A DNA stretch of 64,000 nucleotides, from NCBI GenBank assembly GCA_024195265.1, contig JAJLRJ010000010.1, positions 33,462,676-33,526,675 on the forward strand. The letters are read 5' to 3'. Shown piece by piece: positions 24,601 to 39,035 of this stretch; position 1 is the first letter of the stretch, and each line of letters begins with the position of its first letter. Made by a program: the position numbers and the translations under genes. The notes beneath the pieces were generated by a model, which saw nothing but the letters and a program-made list of their open reading frames with translations, made no database searches and was not told where the DNA came from. This DNA comes from Dendrophyllia cribrosa. Taxonomy: Eukaryota > Cnidaria > Anthozoa > Scleractinia > Dendrophylliidae.

Positions 24601-27600
24601 GAGATAATAGCTGCGTTCTTGCTGTCGGTGTAAACCTTGGCAATTTGCCTTGAATAAAAGATCAAAAAGACTTAAGACCATAAATAATAACTAACAATTC
24701 CCTGCTATTGCTGTCTTGCTTCGTCTGAATAGAGGAAAAGGCTTGTAAAAACAGCTCGAATTCGTGAGAATCTAGGCATAATGCGTGACCTCCGCATGCA
24801 AAATCGCTGGCATCGGAATGGATAATTTGGAGCAATTGCGTGACCAAAAGTCAATTTCGGCCGAACACTGGGGGTAAAATTGGTAGGAAGTTAGGTTATC
24901 CCAAGAATCCCAAAAACTAACAGCAGATTGTAAAAACCTAGACATAAGTACACTGACATTCCCCACTCCTGGCGCAAGCGAAACCATCTTTCCCACAACG
25001 GAGGCAAGAAAACGCGGAGCGAAGTGAAGCAAATGATTCCTAAGTGCTTGCAATGAATCAAGAAGCTTTTGAAGCCTGGCCGGCGGAATGACCAGAACTA
25101 GACCCTCCCGAAGATTCCATATTAAACCCAGCCATTCCATAACCTGAGTTGGAACCCAGATAGATTTGCTGCTATTAGCGACAATTCCGGCCTTAGCCAA
25201 ATCGGAACGAATAATCTCGGCAGCGAAGCGAGCAGAAGGCAAATCTATCTCACAACACGCGCCGTCATCAAATGCAAAACGAAATGAAAACCTTGGGCTC
25301 TCCAATGCCTTACGAGTGGACGGAATGATTTGGTTAAAAGATAAGGGGCGGAAGACAAACCGAAAGGTAGCACAAGGCGTTGAAACAGAAAAATCTGTCG
25401 GTTGATGAATTAAGAGGCCACGAAAACCCCAGAAACTGTTGATGTGGGTAAGCAATGTCTATATGATGGGATCCTGACTTCATATCGAATTAAAATAAAA
25501 ACCCGTCCAGGGCAATGTACTGCATGAAAACTCTCCAATTCTCCATACGAGACCTAGCCTTCGGAACGTATTTATTGACGTGACGCAAATCGAGAATAAG
25601 CCTTCCCTTGCCCTCCGAATTGGAAAGAAACGGTAAGCGGATTGACGACGGTCGGGGAGAAAACATTACAGTGATCAGACCTAATTCAAGGAGATTTAAA
25701 ACAGCTTGAGGCACAAAAAGGGGGTGACTTTTGGCCGACCTGTTATTACCTAAATAAATGCTAGGAGGTGTTGCCTCAAAAGGAATAAAATAACCATGCT
25801 TAATGACACCCAAAACCCATTCGGGTGCACCAATATCTATCCAAAATTGAATATGCGCTCGTAAACGCCCTTTGACAATAGGCGTCGCAGCTCGTACTCA
25901 TGCAAGTTATTCCTAAAAAATTCGAGCAAATCATTGTTACACTTATCTGTCATTAAAGCGTCCAATTCCTCCTCGATAGTACTACTGCGAAAGTTTCTAG
26001 AAAATCCTTGAGAGACGTCCGCGAACTGCCTGCTGCCATCATGACCGGGCGGCCGTATAAGGCGAAGAGGTACTTGAGGCTTGTGCTACTGGTGTTGCCA
26101 ATGGGATTGAATCTAACAAGACGGACTGGGACATTCGCGCCACCAACGCCGGGAATTTCTGCAGAAATGACAGTGTTCCCTTGGTTAGTCCGGCTGTCTG
26201 AACTGCGAGGGCTGGTTGAAAAACCTGGACGAGCTTCCTTGTCCTGCGTAACGGACCCCGTATGAAGGATATTGCAAACTTCTGCCCTGAGATCGCTCCA
26301 CATTACGTTTGATCCTATTGCGGCCGAGTTCACGTGGCGCCTCCTTCTCCGCCGCACGAATTTTCTTGTCGTCCTCGGGACTCAATGCGACGGCGTTACC
26401 CTCGTAGTGTTTCACCGTTAACCAACCGGCCTCGGAGGAGTCTGCAATTCTGATTTTACGGTTCCTTTTCTCCAAGCGATCGATAGCTTCGCGTATTAAT
26501 AGTTCCTTTTCTTCGGCTGTTCTGGCGATAAGCGCACTTTGTAACTTGTCAATAACCGCGGAGTTGAACTTGTAGCTCTTCTCGTTGCCGGAGTACTTGA
26601 ATGTGACGCACCGAATTTCAGTTGTTTGGATATCTGGAAAGCGGAATCTGCTGCCTCGCTAGATTTACTAAATTGAGCGGACAATTCGGTTTTATGCTGG
26701 CGAAGCTGGTCTAGTAAAAAATCCTTAAATTGGTCGAAGTCCTTTCGAATCGCTGCTACGTTAACCTACGCTTCGTCGGTCATAACTGGTAAAATTACCC
26801 CGAGCAAAGTTGTAGGATGGCTGATTGGCGTCAAGTGAATAGCACGAATCAAGGAGTGGTATAAATAGGCAAAAACTGCGAATGCCAAGCATGGTAATGA
26901 TGCGTATGCCCATAGGAAATACATTTCTCATAAGCGACCACCTCCCATAAGCGACCACCCCCCATAAGCGACCACCTCCCATAAGCGACCACCTCCTATA
27001 AGTGACCACCTCCCATAAGTGACCACCTCCCATGCCATAAGTGACCACCTCCCATAAGTGACCACCTCCCATAAGTGACCACCTCCCATAAGCGACCACC
27101 TCCCATAAGGGACCACCTCCCATAAGTGACCACCTCCCATAAGGGACCACCTCCCATAAGCGACCACCTCCCATAAGGGACCACCTCCCATAAGTGACCA
27201 CCTCCCACAAGTGACCACCTCCCATAAGCGACCACCTCCCATAAGGGACCACCTCCCATAAGCGAACACCTCTTATAAGCGACCCCCCCCCCATAAGCGA
27301 CCCCCCCCCCCCATAAGCGACCACCTCTTATAAGCGACCACCTCCCATAAGCGACCACCCCCCATAAACGACCACCTCCCATAAGCGACCACCTCCCATA
27401 AGCGACCACCCCCATAAGCGACCACCTCCCATAAGCGACCACTTCTCATAAGCGACCACCTTCCATAAACGACCACCCCCCATAACTGACCACCCCCCAT
27501 AAGCGACCACCCCCCCAGAAGCGACCAGCTCCCATAAATGACCACCTCTCATAAGCGACCACCTCCCATAAGGGACCACCTCCCATAAGCGAACACCTCT

Positions 27601-30600
27601 TATAAGCGACCCCCCCCATAAGCGATCCCCCCCCCCCCATAAGCGACCACCTCTTATAAGCGACCACCTCCCATAAGCGACCACCCCCCATAAACGACCA
27701 CCTCCCATAAGCGACCACCTCCCATAAGCGACCACCCCCATAAGCGACCACCTCCCATAAGCGACCACTTCTCATAAGCGACCACCTTCCATAAACGACC
27801 ACCCCCCATAACTGACCACCCCCCATAAGCGACCACCCCCCCAGAAGCGACCAGCTCCCATAAATGACCACCTCTCATAAGCGACCACCTCCCATAAGCG
27901 ACCACCCCCCATAAGCGACCACCCCCCCCCCCCCATAAGCGACCACTTCTCATAAGCGACCACCTCCCATAAGCGATCACCCCCCATAAGCGACCACCTC
28001 CCATAAGCGACCACCTCCCATAAGCTACCACCTCTCATAAGCGACCACCCCCCACTGAGCGACCACCTCCCATAAGCGACCACCGGCTCCCATAAGCGAC
28101 CACCTCCCATAAGCGACCACTTTGGCATTGCATTTTGGATGGTCGCTTACGGGAGGTTCGACGGTATCTCAAGTTTGTTGCTTAATATCTCAGATGTTCT
28201 TTTCCTAATGTCCCATATCTCTGTTATTTTCCCGAAATATCCTCCATTATTTTTTTCTGAAGCATCTCAGCGGGCCGGAATGCCAAATCCGAGAATCTGA
28301 TTGGCTAATCACGCGCTTTCAGCCTGTCCAGCTTTTTACGATACGGACCGGGGTTACAGACCGGGTTTGTCGGCCGTACTTTCACGATTGCAGTGACACT
28401 GAATTGATTTTCTGCTGATGAACTGCTTATATCATTGAATTTTCATGTAAATTATGAACCTAGACGAAAGCTAGCAAATCGAAAGTGAATTTTTATGGGC
28501 AAGATAAAATATTTAACGACACAAACAAAGAAAACAATGAAGAAAACCGGCAAAGTTTCATCATGGCTGACATTGGCTGACATACAAAGACCCGACAACA
28601 CGCTTAAGATCTTAACTACGCTTAAACCAGGTACAAAAAGACTCAATGAAGAAAGACAGAACAAACTAAGTGGAAGGAGAAATCAGCCGTAAAAATTATT
28701 CCTCGAAAAGGCGAGTACAAGTTTCGATTTTATGACTTGTTGATTTTATAGTTTTTTTGCGTTTGTTTTGACTCCATTCGGTTTAAGTGTTCTTGTTTTT
28801 CCGGGTTTTTATTTTTTTCTCCTAATAGAGATTCTGTGAATTTTCATTAAAAAGTCTTGCTTGAATTTGTCATTTTAGTTTTGTACTAGTTTGTCATAAA
28901 TTACACGCCATTTCGCGGTCGGATTTTACGAGATAATTCGTACTCTCACTCCATTGCTCGGCTTGTATGCATTAATTTCTCAGTCTTTACCTTCTTTTAT
29001 TTAAATCCTGTAACTTTTCATTCGTGAAAATATGCGTTTTAAATTAGAATAACTCAGTTTAAGCTTCGCGCTGCTATGAATAAATTACGCTCGACTTTGA
29101 ATGAACTTATTAGAAATTTTAAAGTTTGAAAAGTTTTTAAAGTTAATATTCAACTTTGCACGGTTTCGCTTTGGGCAAGAACATTTCTCTTTCCTCGCCG
29201 GAGGCAAACACAGCAGTCAGTTTAGCTTTAGCAGCGCGTAAGAAACATTTCTTGGAAAGCTGTACATCACGATTCTTGCTAGGTGGGTCCTCGGGCCGTA
29301 CTCAAGACCTCGGTCACAGTTTTTTTCTTACACGGACCTCCCAGCCGGTAAATAGCATATATATCTTGTCACATTTTGCCCTAATATCCCATGTAGCGTC
29401 AGGCCCCTAATGGAGCCTCAATACGAGATTGTAGTATCTTGTAAGAGTCCTCTTTTTCAACATTTCCGACGATCATGTCCATCATGTTTTTTCTTGGATC
29501 CTTTTCCGGGGGTGTGATGCCCCCTATGCAAAATTAATGCAATGTCTACACAATAATATATTTTACCTTTCCTCTTCAGCAAGCACAGAATGTCATCCTA
29601 TCCCATAATGCATCAATACCCTTGTTTTTGTATCTACCATTTCAAAATGTGCATGGTCCAATACAAGCACCTCAGGAATACATTGACAAGTACCAATTCA
29701 TTCACGACAGGACAAGAAGGAATTATGCAGCAATGGTCGATATTGTGGATGAAGCAATAGGGAATGTTACCCAAACGATGAAGCAGGCTGGGTAAGTAGC
29801 CGTGCAGAAGGTAAAAGGGACAACGCCCCGCTAAAGTGACAAACATTCGCTTTCCTCATCTTCATGTTATGAGGGTACATAATACGTTTGGCGGGATGCG
29901 GGATCTGGCCTATTTTGAGGGCGGGATTCGGGATGCGAGTTAAAAACAGTAGCGGGAAGCGGGATTTTAACTACGAGCGGGAGCGAGATTTCGCGTTTTT
30001 GAGGGGTCGGGATGCGGGAATCGTGAGGTATAGTATCGCGGGATATGGGATTACAATCTGAACGTGATTTCATGAATTGACTGAATTGGCCAGCGTGCGA
30101 AGGTCTACAAATCGATCCTTTGTGTATAGCCTAATCGACTTTCAGGTAATTTGAAAAGAAAATGACGGCGGGATCGGGATTTCGACGTAAAAAGAGGCGG
30201 GATGGCGGGATGACTAGGGAAAAATGGGCGGGAAGGCGGGAACAGAGAACCCTATTGTGGACCCTCTGTTATATTACGAAATGCCACCAAATACACAACT
30301 TAATTGGATAAAAAGATCACATAGAGCAAAACAGAAGCAGTAATTTCGAGGTAAGGCGCAGGATCGCAAGGATGTAAGTGGATTACAGTTAATCAATAAT
30401 GTCTCGTGACAGGCGGTCAAGAAATCAAAATTGCCATTTTTGTGGAATTTTAACTTTTTGGCGATTTTTTTCTTTCTATTTCAACATAAAAGCAAGCTCC
30501 TGGCCATAATCATGAAAACACAATATCTCAGCCGGACAGTGTCCCTTTAATTAAAAGTGCCAGTTCGATGAAAACTGACCTTTTTTCAGCTATTTTTTGG

Positions 30601-33600
30601 TTTCAGTGCAAAATACTAATTGACGGGAAGAGATTTACCTTACCTTAACTGTTAACGAAACGTAAAAAGTTTACGCTCTGAAATCGCGATTTGGATCACC
30701 CGCCATTACGAATTCTCGTTCCATGATCGATATATGAAGTACTTACCAGCACAACTTCTTGTGATGTTATATGACGTCACAGACTCAATGATTCCTTCGA
30801 ACCAGGGCTCTGTATTTAGCTGTTTTATCGATCATTGCACATGTATTTGCTTTCCCTTTAGTATGTGGACGACCCTTAGTTAATTGTCTCTACTGATAAT
30901 GGCGTGCTGTTGTTATAACGTTAAGGCCCACACGAAAAAACGTAGAACTTATTTACGCATGGAGAAATTACCTTACGAACGAACTTGAGTAGTAAAAGGG
31001 GCAGCAAATTACGATAGCAGTTGACAGAAAAGAAGTTTGCGCATGCGTCTGGGAAGCGGGATGCCGGCGCAGGTAGCCTGGAGCAGGCCATATATCTTTC
31101 TTTTCTTTTCACAGCCTTTCTTTTCGCCCTATCCCCAACCAGAAGGCCTGTAGATGGATTACTGTATTATGTATTTGCTTTCCCTTTAGCCTATGGGACG
31201 ACACCTTGTTGATTGTTTCCACTGATAACGGAGGTAAGTATGAGACTGGTGGATCTAACTGGCCCCTCCGTGGACATAAAGGCGACCTCTGGGAGGGAGG
31301 GGTCAGGGGAGTGGCATTTGTTCATGGAAAAATGCTGCAAAGGACTGGGGTCAAGTGCAAAGAGCTCCTTCATGTTACAGACTGGTACCCAACCCTCCTC
31401 TACCTAGCAGGTAAAGTGAACTTATGAGTACGCGAATATGCAAATACAGTGTTGAAGGGAAGGGAGGGTGTGGTGGGGAGTTGGACGCAGGGGTGGAGGG
31501 TCGGTAAAGCAACGTCAAGGAGAGGCCGGAGGGATCTCAACTTTTCGTATTTTGTTGTTACATTATTTATTTCATTCTTACCAAAAGCTGCCCTATGTTT
31601 TTATGCGATTCTAACAAGTCAGCTTCTGAACCTCCGGTAAGATATCGAAAAAGAAGTTATCATGAATTTTTTTAAAACTTAGCACACTAAGTTGTTTACT
31701 CCATCTACTACATGAAAAATATATAATAAAAAGAGGGGGCCGTTTACACGTTACAGTGCTGTAGTATATTTGCAAATGTCCACCGGTTTTCCATGCTGTG
31801 GACTCTTATTTACCGCGATTTACGTCATCACATGGTAAAACTGTTTGACCATGTGGTGACGTTAATCGTGGTAAATAAGAGTCCACACCACGGAAAACCG
31901 GTGGAAATCTGTTTTTCATATCAAACTCTTGCCATACAACGCGGAACATTTGATATCTAGTGATCATACACGAAGTAGTGAGTAGAGTTTCCCAGTTCGC
32001 ATGCGCAGCATATCCAATTCAAAGCGCGGAAAGAACCAAACGGCAGTCACGTCCACAGGAAAGGCTTATCAATGAATACTTACAAGTTTCTTTTTACAAC
32101 TGCCGCTATGGCTGACTCTTTTACCCTCATTATTTTCGTTCTCCATGGATAAGATGTAAAATATAAACACGGTAAATATATTTTATCGAGTGCACAGGGC
32201 TCGAAATCAGTGTCGAAATAACGGCCGCGGTCATTATCATCGCACAATGTCCGGACTGATTGGGGATTTGACCGGTCAAAATTTCGCGTCTTTCCTGTCA
32301 TGTTGATCGGTCACATTCGATTGTACTGAAATAGACGAAAGTATCCATGCTGTTCAGTTGTTTACTATCAGCAATTAGGGAAGGTACGTTTTTTCTTGGG
32401 GGGGGAGGGCTGGGGAATTTTGGTATTTTTTTTTCAAAAAAGTATTGGCCCTCCCTTGCGTTTTAACAAAAAAACTCCTGACCCCCCACCTTTAGGTGAC
32501 TGACAGAAGTGCGACCCTCGCTTGTGAACGCAAAGTGTTTGAATACAAATATATCTCATATTGAATGTATCCGCGCTGAAACAAGGAAAATGCGAACAAT
32601 CAGTGTGGGATATTTACGTTTTATAGCTGAAGTTTGAACCTTGACTATTATAAAAGTTTTGAGCATAAAATATCTATTTAAAGGGAAAATACACACGCTT
32701 GTTTCTTCGACTAGCCGGCATTGCTGTTGGTTATTTTAACAAGTACGGTTTATTTGTTTAGCATGAGAAATCTGCCTCTCAAAAACAAATATTTCCTACA
32801 TTTCCTAATTCTGTAAAAGGCAGACAGGTCTTTTACGGACGGAAAAGGATTCGATTCCTTCGAGAAATGAATGTGCCATGGCATAATATACATGTAGAAA
32901 TGTAACCTAGTATCCATAATAAAACACAAAATTAAATCAAAGTAGGTGGAAAGAAAAACTTAATCTGTAAGAAAAATGGAATGCAACATCACAAAATTTC
33001 TCATTAAAAAATTCTGGAAAAGATGTGTGACCCTCCCTTGAATAGCTCACATGAGGTATGGCCCTCCCCTTTTGGTGCTCACTTTCACTGATGACCCTCC
33101 CCTCTGAGGCCCCAGCCCTCCCTCCCCAAGAAAAAACGTACCTTCCCTTAATACACTTCGTTTGTATTTAATACTGAACTTTGACTCGAAACCTTTGTTT
33201 ACAATTCGCGTGGTGAAACAGACATCGGAGTTCGCACACTTCCGGTCTCAAATTGAAATTAGCTCGTTTCCCAATTTCATTTTGTAGTTTATTTCCTCCT
33301 GTTTACAAATTATTTCCATAGCCCAGAGTATCATAAAATTTTAATGTAATGTTTTGTGGCATTTTTGTAGTGTTTTCCAAGCGGCTTGTGTAATATAAAC
33401 ACAAAGTTATAACAACATTTTCGTTTCATGGGCCCTTGTTAAGTCTGCCTGTTTTAAGAATTATTGCGTCGACGAAGGAGACGCTTCCTAATCTTGTCGG
33501 CTAGGCGGAACGAATCGAGAAAAGTGTCGGTACCAAATCTGCGCCATCTTGAAACGTCACAATAGTATCCAGCATGCTTAGCGCGTCGTCTAGGCGGAAC

Positions 33601-36600
33601 GAATCGAGAAAAGCTGCGCCATCTTGAAACGTCACAATAGTATCCAGCATTCCCAGCGCGTGGAAATCAGGCATCATCCTGGGGAGCTGGGTGAATAATC
33701 TATTTGTCTTGATTTAGTTTCGGATATTTTCCCGATTTTAAAATAGTGCGGCTCAATATTTCAATGCCTACTTAAAGTATACAGTGGAAAAATTAGACGA
33801 AGGTTCTTCTCCGGACCAAGTTAGTTGTTGGGTCTCTTTGGAATCAAGCAAGAAGTTATCGGATTTTCCTCGCTACCGTTCTAGTATGTTTTGAATGTTC
33901 TATCTTGATTTTGCTGTGGTTCTCTGCCTGATTTGGGAAGCTTTCACCTAAATACCGACGTCGTTCTTCGCGATGTTCTACGGTACGGTGCAATTCGCTG
34001 TTTGTCTTGTAGCAATAATTCACTGACCGGCCGCGCCAGGCGAACGCAGATTAACTTTACAGTGCTCGAAATTGCGCCTGTGTCGGGCGCATTTGCGACT
34101 AAAGATTTCGCAGTTTTGTGACTAAAATTTGTCTAGCTAATAAAGGAATTATATTCAACAGTCTTGTGTCTTACTTGCAACTGGTAGCTGTAATTTTATT
34201 CGAAAATCCTTCGAAATTCACTTTGAATGTTGTGTGACTTAATCGTCGATTTCATGCTCCATTAACGCGGTGTCTAAAAAGTTTATCATTTCCGGTTCCG
34301 GTATTAGTACATGTACTGAGGAGTATGATTTCAGAATCGGAGAAATAACCGAAATGAAATCAAGACAAATATACTATTTATATGTCGTAAAAATCTGAGA
34401 CCTTTCGGAGTACACAGCACGGCAGGATTTTGCCCGATCCCACGGCGATAGCGTGAATTTGTTTGATGTCAGCCCGACGCTTTTGCCTGCGTGACATATC
34501 TCGCGACATAGCCCTTTTAAACAGTGGCTGAATTAATTCATGAAACTGAGGTACTAGGTCAAGACGAGGTGCCACGGGATAAGGAGACGCACTATAATCT
34601 ATGATTACTACTAGTTTATTCATTTATATTTGACCGGCAAAAAACGACACTCGACCGAACTAAAACTTACTTGGCCGGTCATCGTGACCGGAGACTCTAC
34701 AAAAATTATTTCGAGCCCTGGTGCAAGGATTTTATGCTTCACACTGATTTAGTAAGGAAACGCGCGTATTTCGCGCTAACCAGTCACGAATACGTATGAA
34801 GGTAATGTAGAAGAAATGTTTTTATACTGATCGAGCCTCGATGTCTCATCGCAGCCTTTAAAATTGAAATAAACAACACACAATATTTTAACGACACTCA
34901 CTTGTTTATTTCGTATGTGAACGAGTAAAAAGAATCGTCTGATGAACTGCCTACTGCTCTTTTCGAATCATCCCCAGCTGCTTTACCCCTTTGAACCGAA
35001 AATAACAACACAAGCAAAACCAGCACCCAGTGAAACTTCAAAGCCATGGGTCCGTGACTAAGGCTGCGTTTTTTTGGGAAAATCCGAATCCGGATTCTTG
35101 AATCCAAAAACGGATTTTGCGTTTTTTTACTAAAATCCAAAAACGGATCATGAATCCGTTGAATCCATACTTCGGTGAGATTTTTCAGATCAAATCTCGA
35201 TCCGGATTTTTAGATTCGTGATCACCGGCTGAGCGTTTTTTTGGGAATGGATTCGAAAAAAGTACATCTGACAAGCGGTCTTTCGTGCAAATTTACTCGT
35301 TCCGTTCGCTGTTTTGTTTCTTTCACGATTTCATATCATGGGCAATTCAGGTAAGATTTTGTTGGTTATATTTTGAAAACTATTTGTCGAGCAGGCTGAT
35401 AAACACAAGCAAGTCAAAATAGCTTCATTTGCATACCAACGGTTTTTTTACGTTAAATGATCCGTTTTAGGATTTTTCGTTTTTTTGGTCATGAAAAATC
35501 CATATGATCCGAGATCACAAATCCAATTTCGGATTCTCCCAAAAAAACGCAGCCTAAATCTTGACGAATATTTATGAATCGCACACCAAAACACGGGCAA
35601 TTTTATATTCTATTCGAATCTTGTGGTAACCAGTCAATCCCGGCGTGCATTGAGACGCTATTACCCAGTTTTCATCGCCAGGTCCTGTCTCACCAATGCG
35701 AGGCCTTATAAAATTGACTGAACTTGACAAAAGTAACCTCCAAAGTCCGTGACTTGTTTTATTCTTTTCAGATCGAACAAGTGAAGCAAAGATGCATTAA
35801 ATGTGTATGTTTCATAAATCATTGGTAACCAAGCATGAATATTCACAAGGAATTCGCACTGAACGAAAAACTACAAAATTCCCTAATATTTGAGTGAGCT
35901 TATTTGTGGGCGTGGTCTTCGGAAATATGATAGACCTTTTGTTAACAAGGAGTTTCATATGACCACAATATTTAGAAATTGCGTGATGTTAGCGTCAGCA
36001 CCGTTGTCTGCACTCTCATTTACCACCCGCATCGACCGATCAGATTGCGAGATTACCGGCAATTGTGGTAAAAAACTAATTTGCTAGTTTATTTGTGACG
36101 ACAATATTGAAAATCCTAGCCTTGAGCGAGAGGTAACCATTATTTCAAGACAATTCTTACTAGCAATGAAATATTAGTATTACTGTTACATGATAGCAAC
36201 AATTTAATGTTACAGTGAAACACCTGAACAGGGGGGCGGAAGCCCGGGAGAACAGGGGGCGGGAGCCTGGGAAAACAGGGGGCGGGAGGGGTACAGGAGA
36301 CGGAAGAAGAAGGGGGCGGGAAGTTTTGTACGGGGATGCTCCGCCCCGAGGTCCAAACCCTTACCCTTTCATATACCGTTTTTGACAGAAAAGGTACCCC
36401 TTTCATATACCTTTCATTGAAAATGGTACCCCTTTCATATAGCCTTTACGTGCGTCTGTTTGATATATTTTGAAAGGCGCTTTTTATAATACTTAAATGG
36501 CAGTTTTCCCTACCTTTTTTATGCTTCAACTCGTGTTTTCGCTAGCATTTCCTATTCTTCGTGAAATTCCTACCCTTTCACATACTTCAACTCGTGAAAT

Positions 36601-39003
36601 CCCGACCCTTTCATATACCTCCAGCCTCAAAAAGGTACCCCTTTCGGGCGGAGCATCGCCGTATAGCCCATTATAGGGAGTAACCCCCCGGGGAAGCGGA
36701 ATCTTTACGAGGGAGGGAAGCGGGAGAGAAATTCAAAAAAGGCAAGCGTTCGTTATTTATTACTGCTTATCATTCAGTCAAAAACACGAACCCAACAATG
36801 TTTTTTGATTTCCATTTAACGTCCTCCTAGGCTTAAAACAAAATTCGTACTGGGGCTTAAAAAACAGCATTAGTTCGTGAAATTGGAAACCTTTTCAAGT
36901 CGGTTACGTCATAGGTCATGAATAAGATGACATGACACATATACATGTGTGTCAGTCACTCGCAAGCTGTCGAAATTATCTACAAGAACGAACAAAGCGG
37001 GAGTCGGGAGACAAAGGGACACAAAGGTATGGGAGGCGGGGGAACGGGGTACGGGAAGCGGGAGGTTTTGACCCCCCCCACCCCCCCCCCCCCCCCCCCC
37101 CTCCCCCCTCCCACTACTTAGCGAACTGAATTCTCAAAGGAAGCTCTCTTGGTCTTGAATGCGCCCGCGCTCATGCACGTGCAAATGACGCAAGAATCAC
37201 CTCAAGACAGCACAAATCTACGATACATGTAGGAATTTCGCCATACCACAGGGTAACCACAGGGTAACCACCTAACTGAAGTGGTTACCCTGTATAAATA
37301 ATTTGTAATTTAATTTAATTTAGCGTAGATAGTTTGTCTATTGGCAATACTAGTGTTGGTACCGTTAACGAGGCGAGGAATCTCGGAGTCTGGTTTGATG
37401 CGAAATATTGAATTTTAATGTCCATATTACGAGAACGTGTAGTTCAGCCTTTTACCCTTTGCATAATATCAGGCGCATTAGAAAGTATCTCATGTATCAA
37501 TCTGCGCATGCGTTTATTCTGGCAGTAGTTATTGGGTGTCTTGATTACTACAACAGTCTGCTCTATGGCTTGCCAGCTACGCATATTAGTAAGTTGCAAC
37601 TAGGTTAATTTCAAAAACACCACGCTTTTGCCATATATCTCCCATTATGTATGAGCTACATTGGTTGCCAGTCAATATCGTATTATGTTCAAAGTTGTCA
37701 TTATCACTTTTAAGTACCATTTAATAAACGAGCAGCAGTGTTTTATCAGGTATAAAATCCCAAGGGCGAAGTCCGAGGGATTTTATACCTGATAAAACAC
37801 GTGCTACGAGTTTATTAAATGACTTAAAACACGTTTATTGAATGAGTTTATTGAATGACTTAAAAAAAATCGTTAATAATTCATGACCATTTTGTCCAAT
37901 ATCGATGAAACTATGTGGAGTGATATGAGAAAACAAAAGAAGGTTGTTTGCATTTGGGAATTGAACAACAATAATGAAGGAGAAATAAAATTAGAAATTT
38001 AGATATGCAGAACTATGTCAGTATTTTATTCGAATGCGGTCTTTTGATACTTCGCTTGCATTAGTAAAAACATGCCTCCGAAGCGGGCGTTTAGGCCACC
38101 AAAGTCTAAAGAAGAAGAGAAAAAGGCATTGGAAGAGTGTATTCCAAAGGCCACACGTTCGTCTACAAAGTGGTCGTTTAAAGTATTTTCTGAATGGCAA
38201 ATAAGTCGAGTTAACAAAGATCCTTCGAAAGAGCAGCGTTCTTTTGAGGTGGACGTGGAAAAAGTACAGTCATTAGAAACGAATATTGCCAATATGAATG
38301 CAGAATCCCTGAACTTTTGGAAAGTTAGCACAAAATAAATGTGTTGCGTGAAATTAATGGTTGTTCTCAGTATTTAATTCCTACTGTATATAAACTTGAA
38401 GCATTATATAATATCACATGTGGCATTATATATGAATATTGATTGATAATGCAACGTGTGTCATTATGTAATGCTTCACGTTTATTTGTATGCCATTGTT
38501 TTTCTATTATACCCCATTATTCCCCTGGGCCACATTCAAAACCCTCCCCGGGCTTTTTAGTTTCAAGCGTATTTTATGTGGTAAAGAGTGCTTTCCTCGT
38601 GACTAGAGAGGAGCATCGGATTGGACAAAATGATCATGAATTATTAATGAGTTTTTTAAGGCCTAACATGGTCGTGCCCCGCACAATGAACGTCTACTTG
38701 CGCCACCAGCCTGAGCCATAAGAACACGGAAGACAACAGGAGACAGAACTTTCATCGCGGCCGCGCCAGCTCTATGGAACTTTCTACCGAACCACTGCTC
38801 AGAGCTGAGGACAATTTTGATCATTTTAGTCAGCTCTTTAAACACATTTTTTTCAAATTAGCTTATAATTTACAGTTTTAATCACGATATAATTATAGTA
38901 TGTATGTATTTTAGCTATTTAATAATGTTATTTAATTGCTCAGTATTAATGTACAGCGCATTAGATCATATTTACATGTATTTTGCGCTTTATAAATATT
39001 AAA

Positions 39004-39035
<32 letters not shown>

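Larger units (their letters stand above)
21809..26928 (-). mobile_element. DIRS/Ngaro-like tyrosine-recombinase retrotransposon, decayed
   Basis: Minus-strand order is gag-like (26684-26185), reverse transcriptase and RNase H (25813-24220), tyrosine recombinase (23429-22493). Short repeats are arranged as in Ngaro/DIRS split direct repeats: A1 26794-26928 at the 5' end, then after the recombinase B1 (22347-22435), A2 (22216-22350) and B2 (21809-21896), with A1=A2 and B1=B2 nearly identical. About 320 bp separate A2 from B2, which is not canonical. No target duplication is seen, as expected for integration by a tyrosine recombinase. Frameshifts and stops occur throughout. The element sits inside the 18-bp minisatellite (21733-21808 and 26929-28125). 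Confidence 0.8.

Noticed and set aside
26761..28128. Several open frames of 90-187 codons with [13 protein letters not shown] repeats on the minus strand
   Set aside because: They are products of an 18-bp minisatellite, open in several frames at once, with no domain content.
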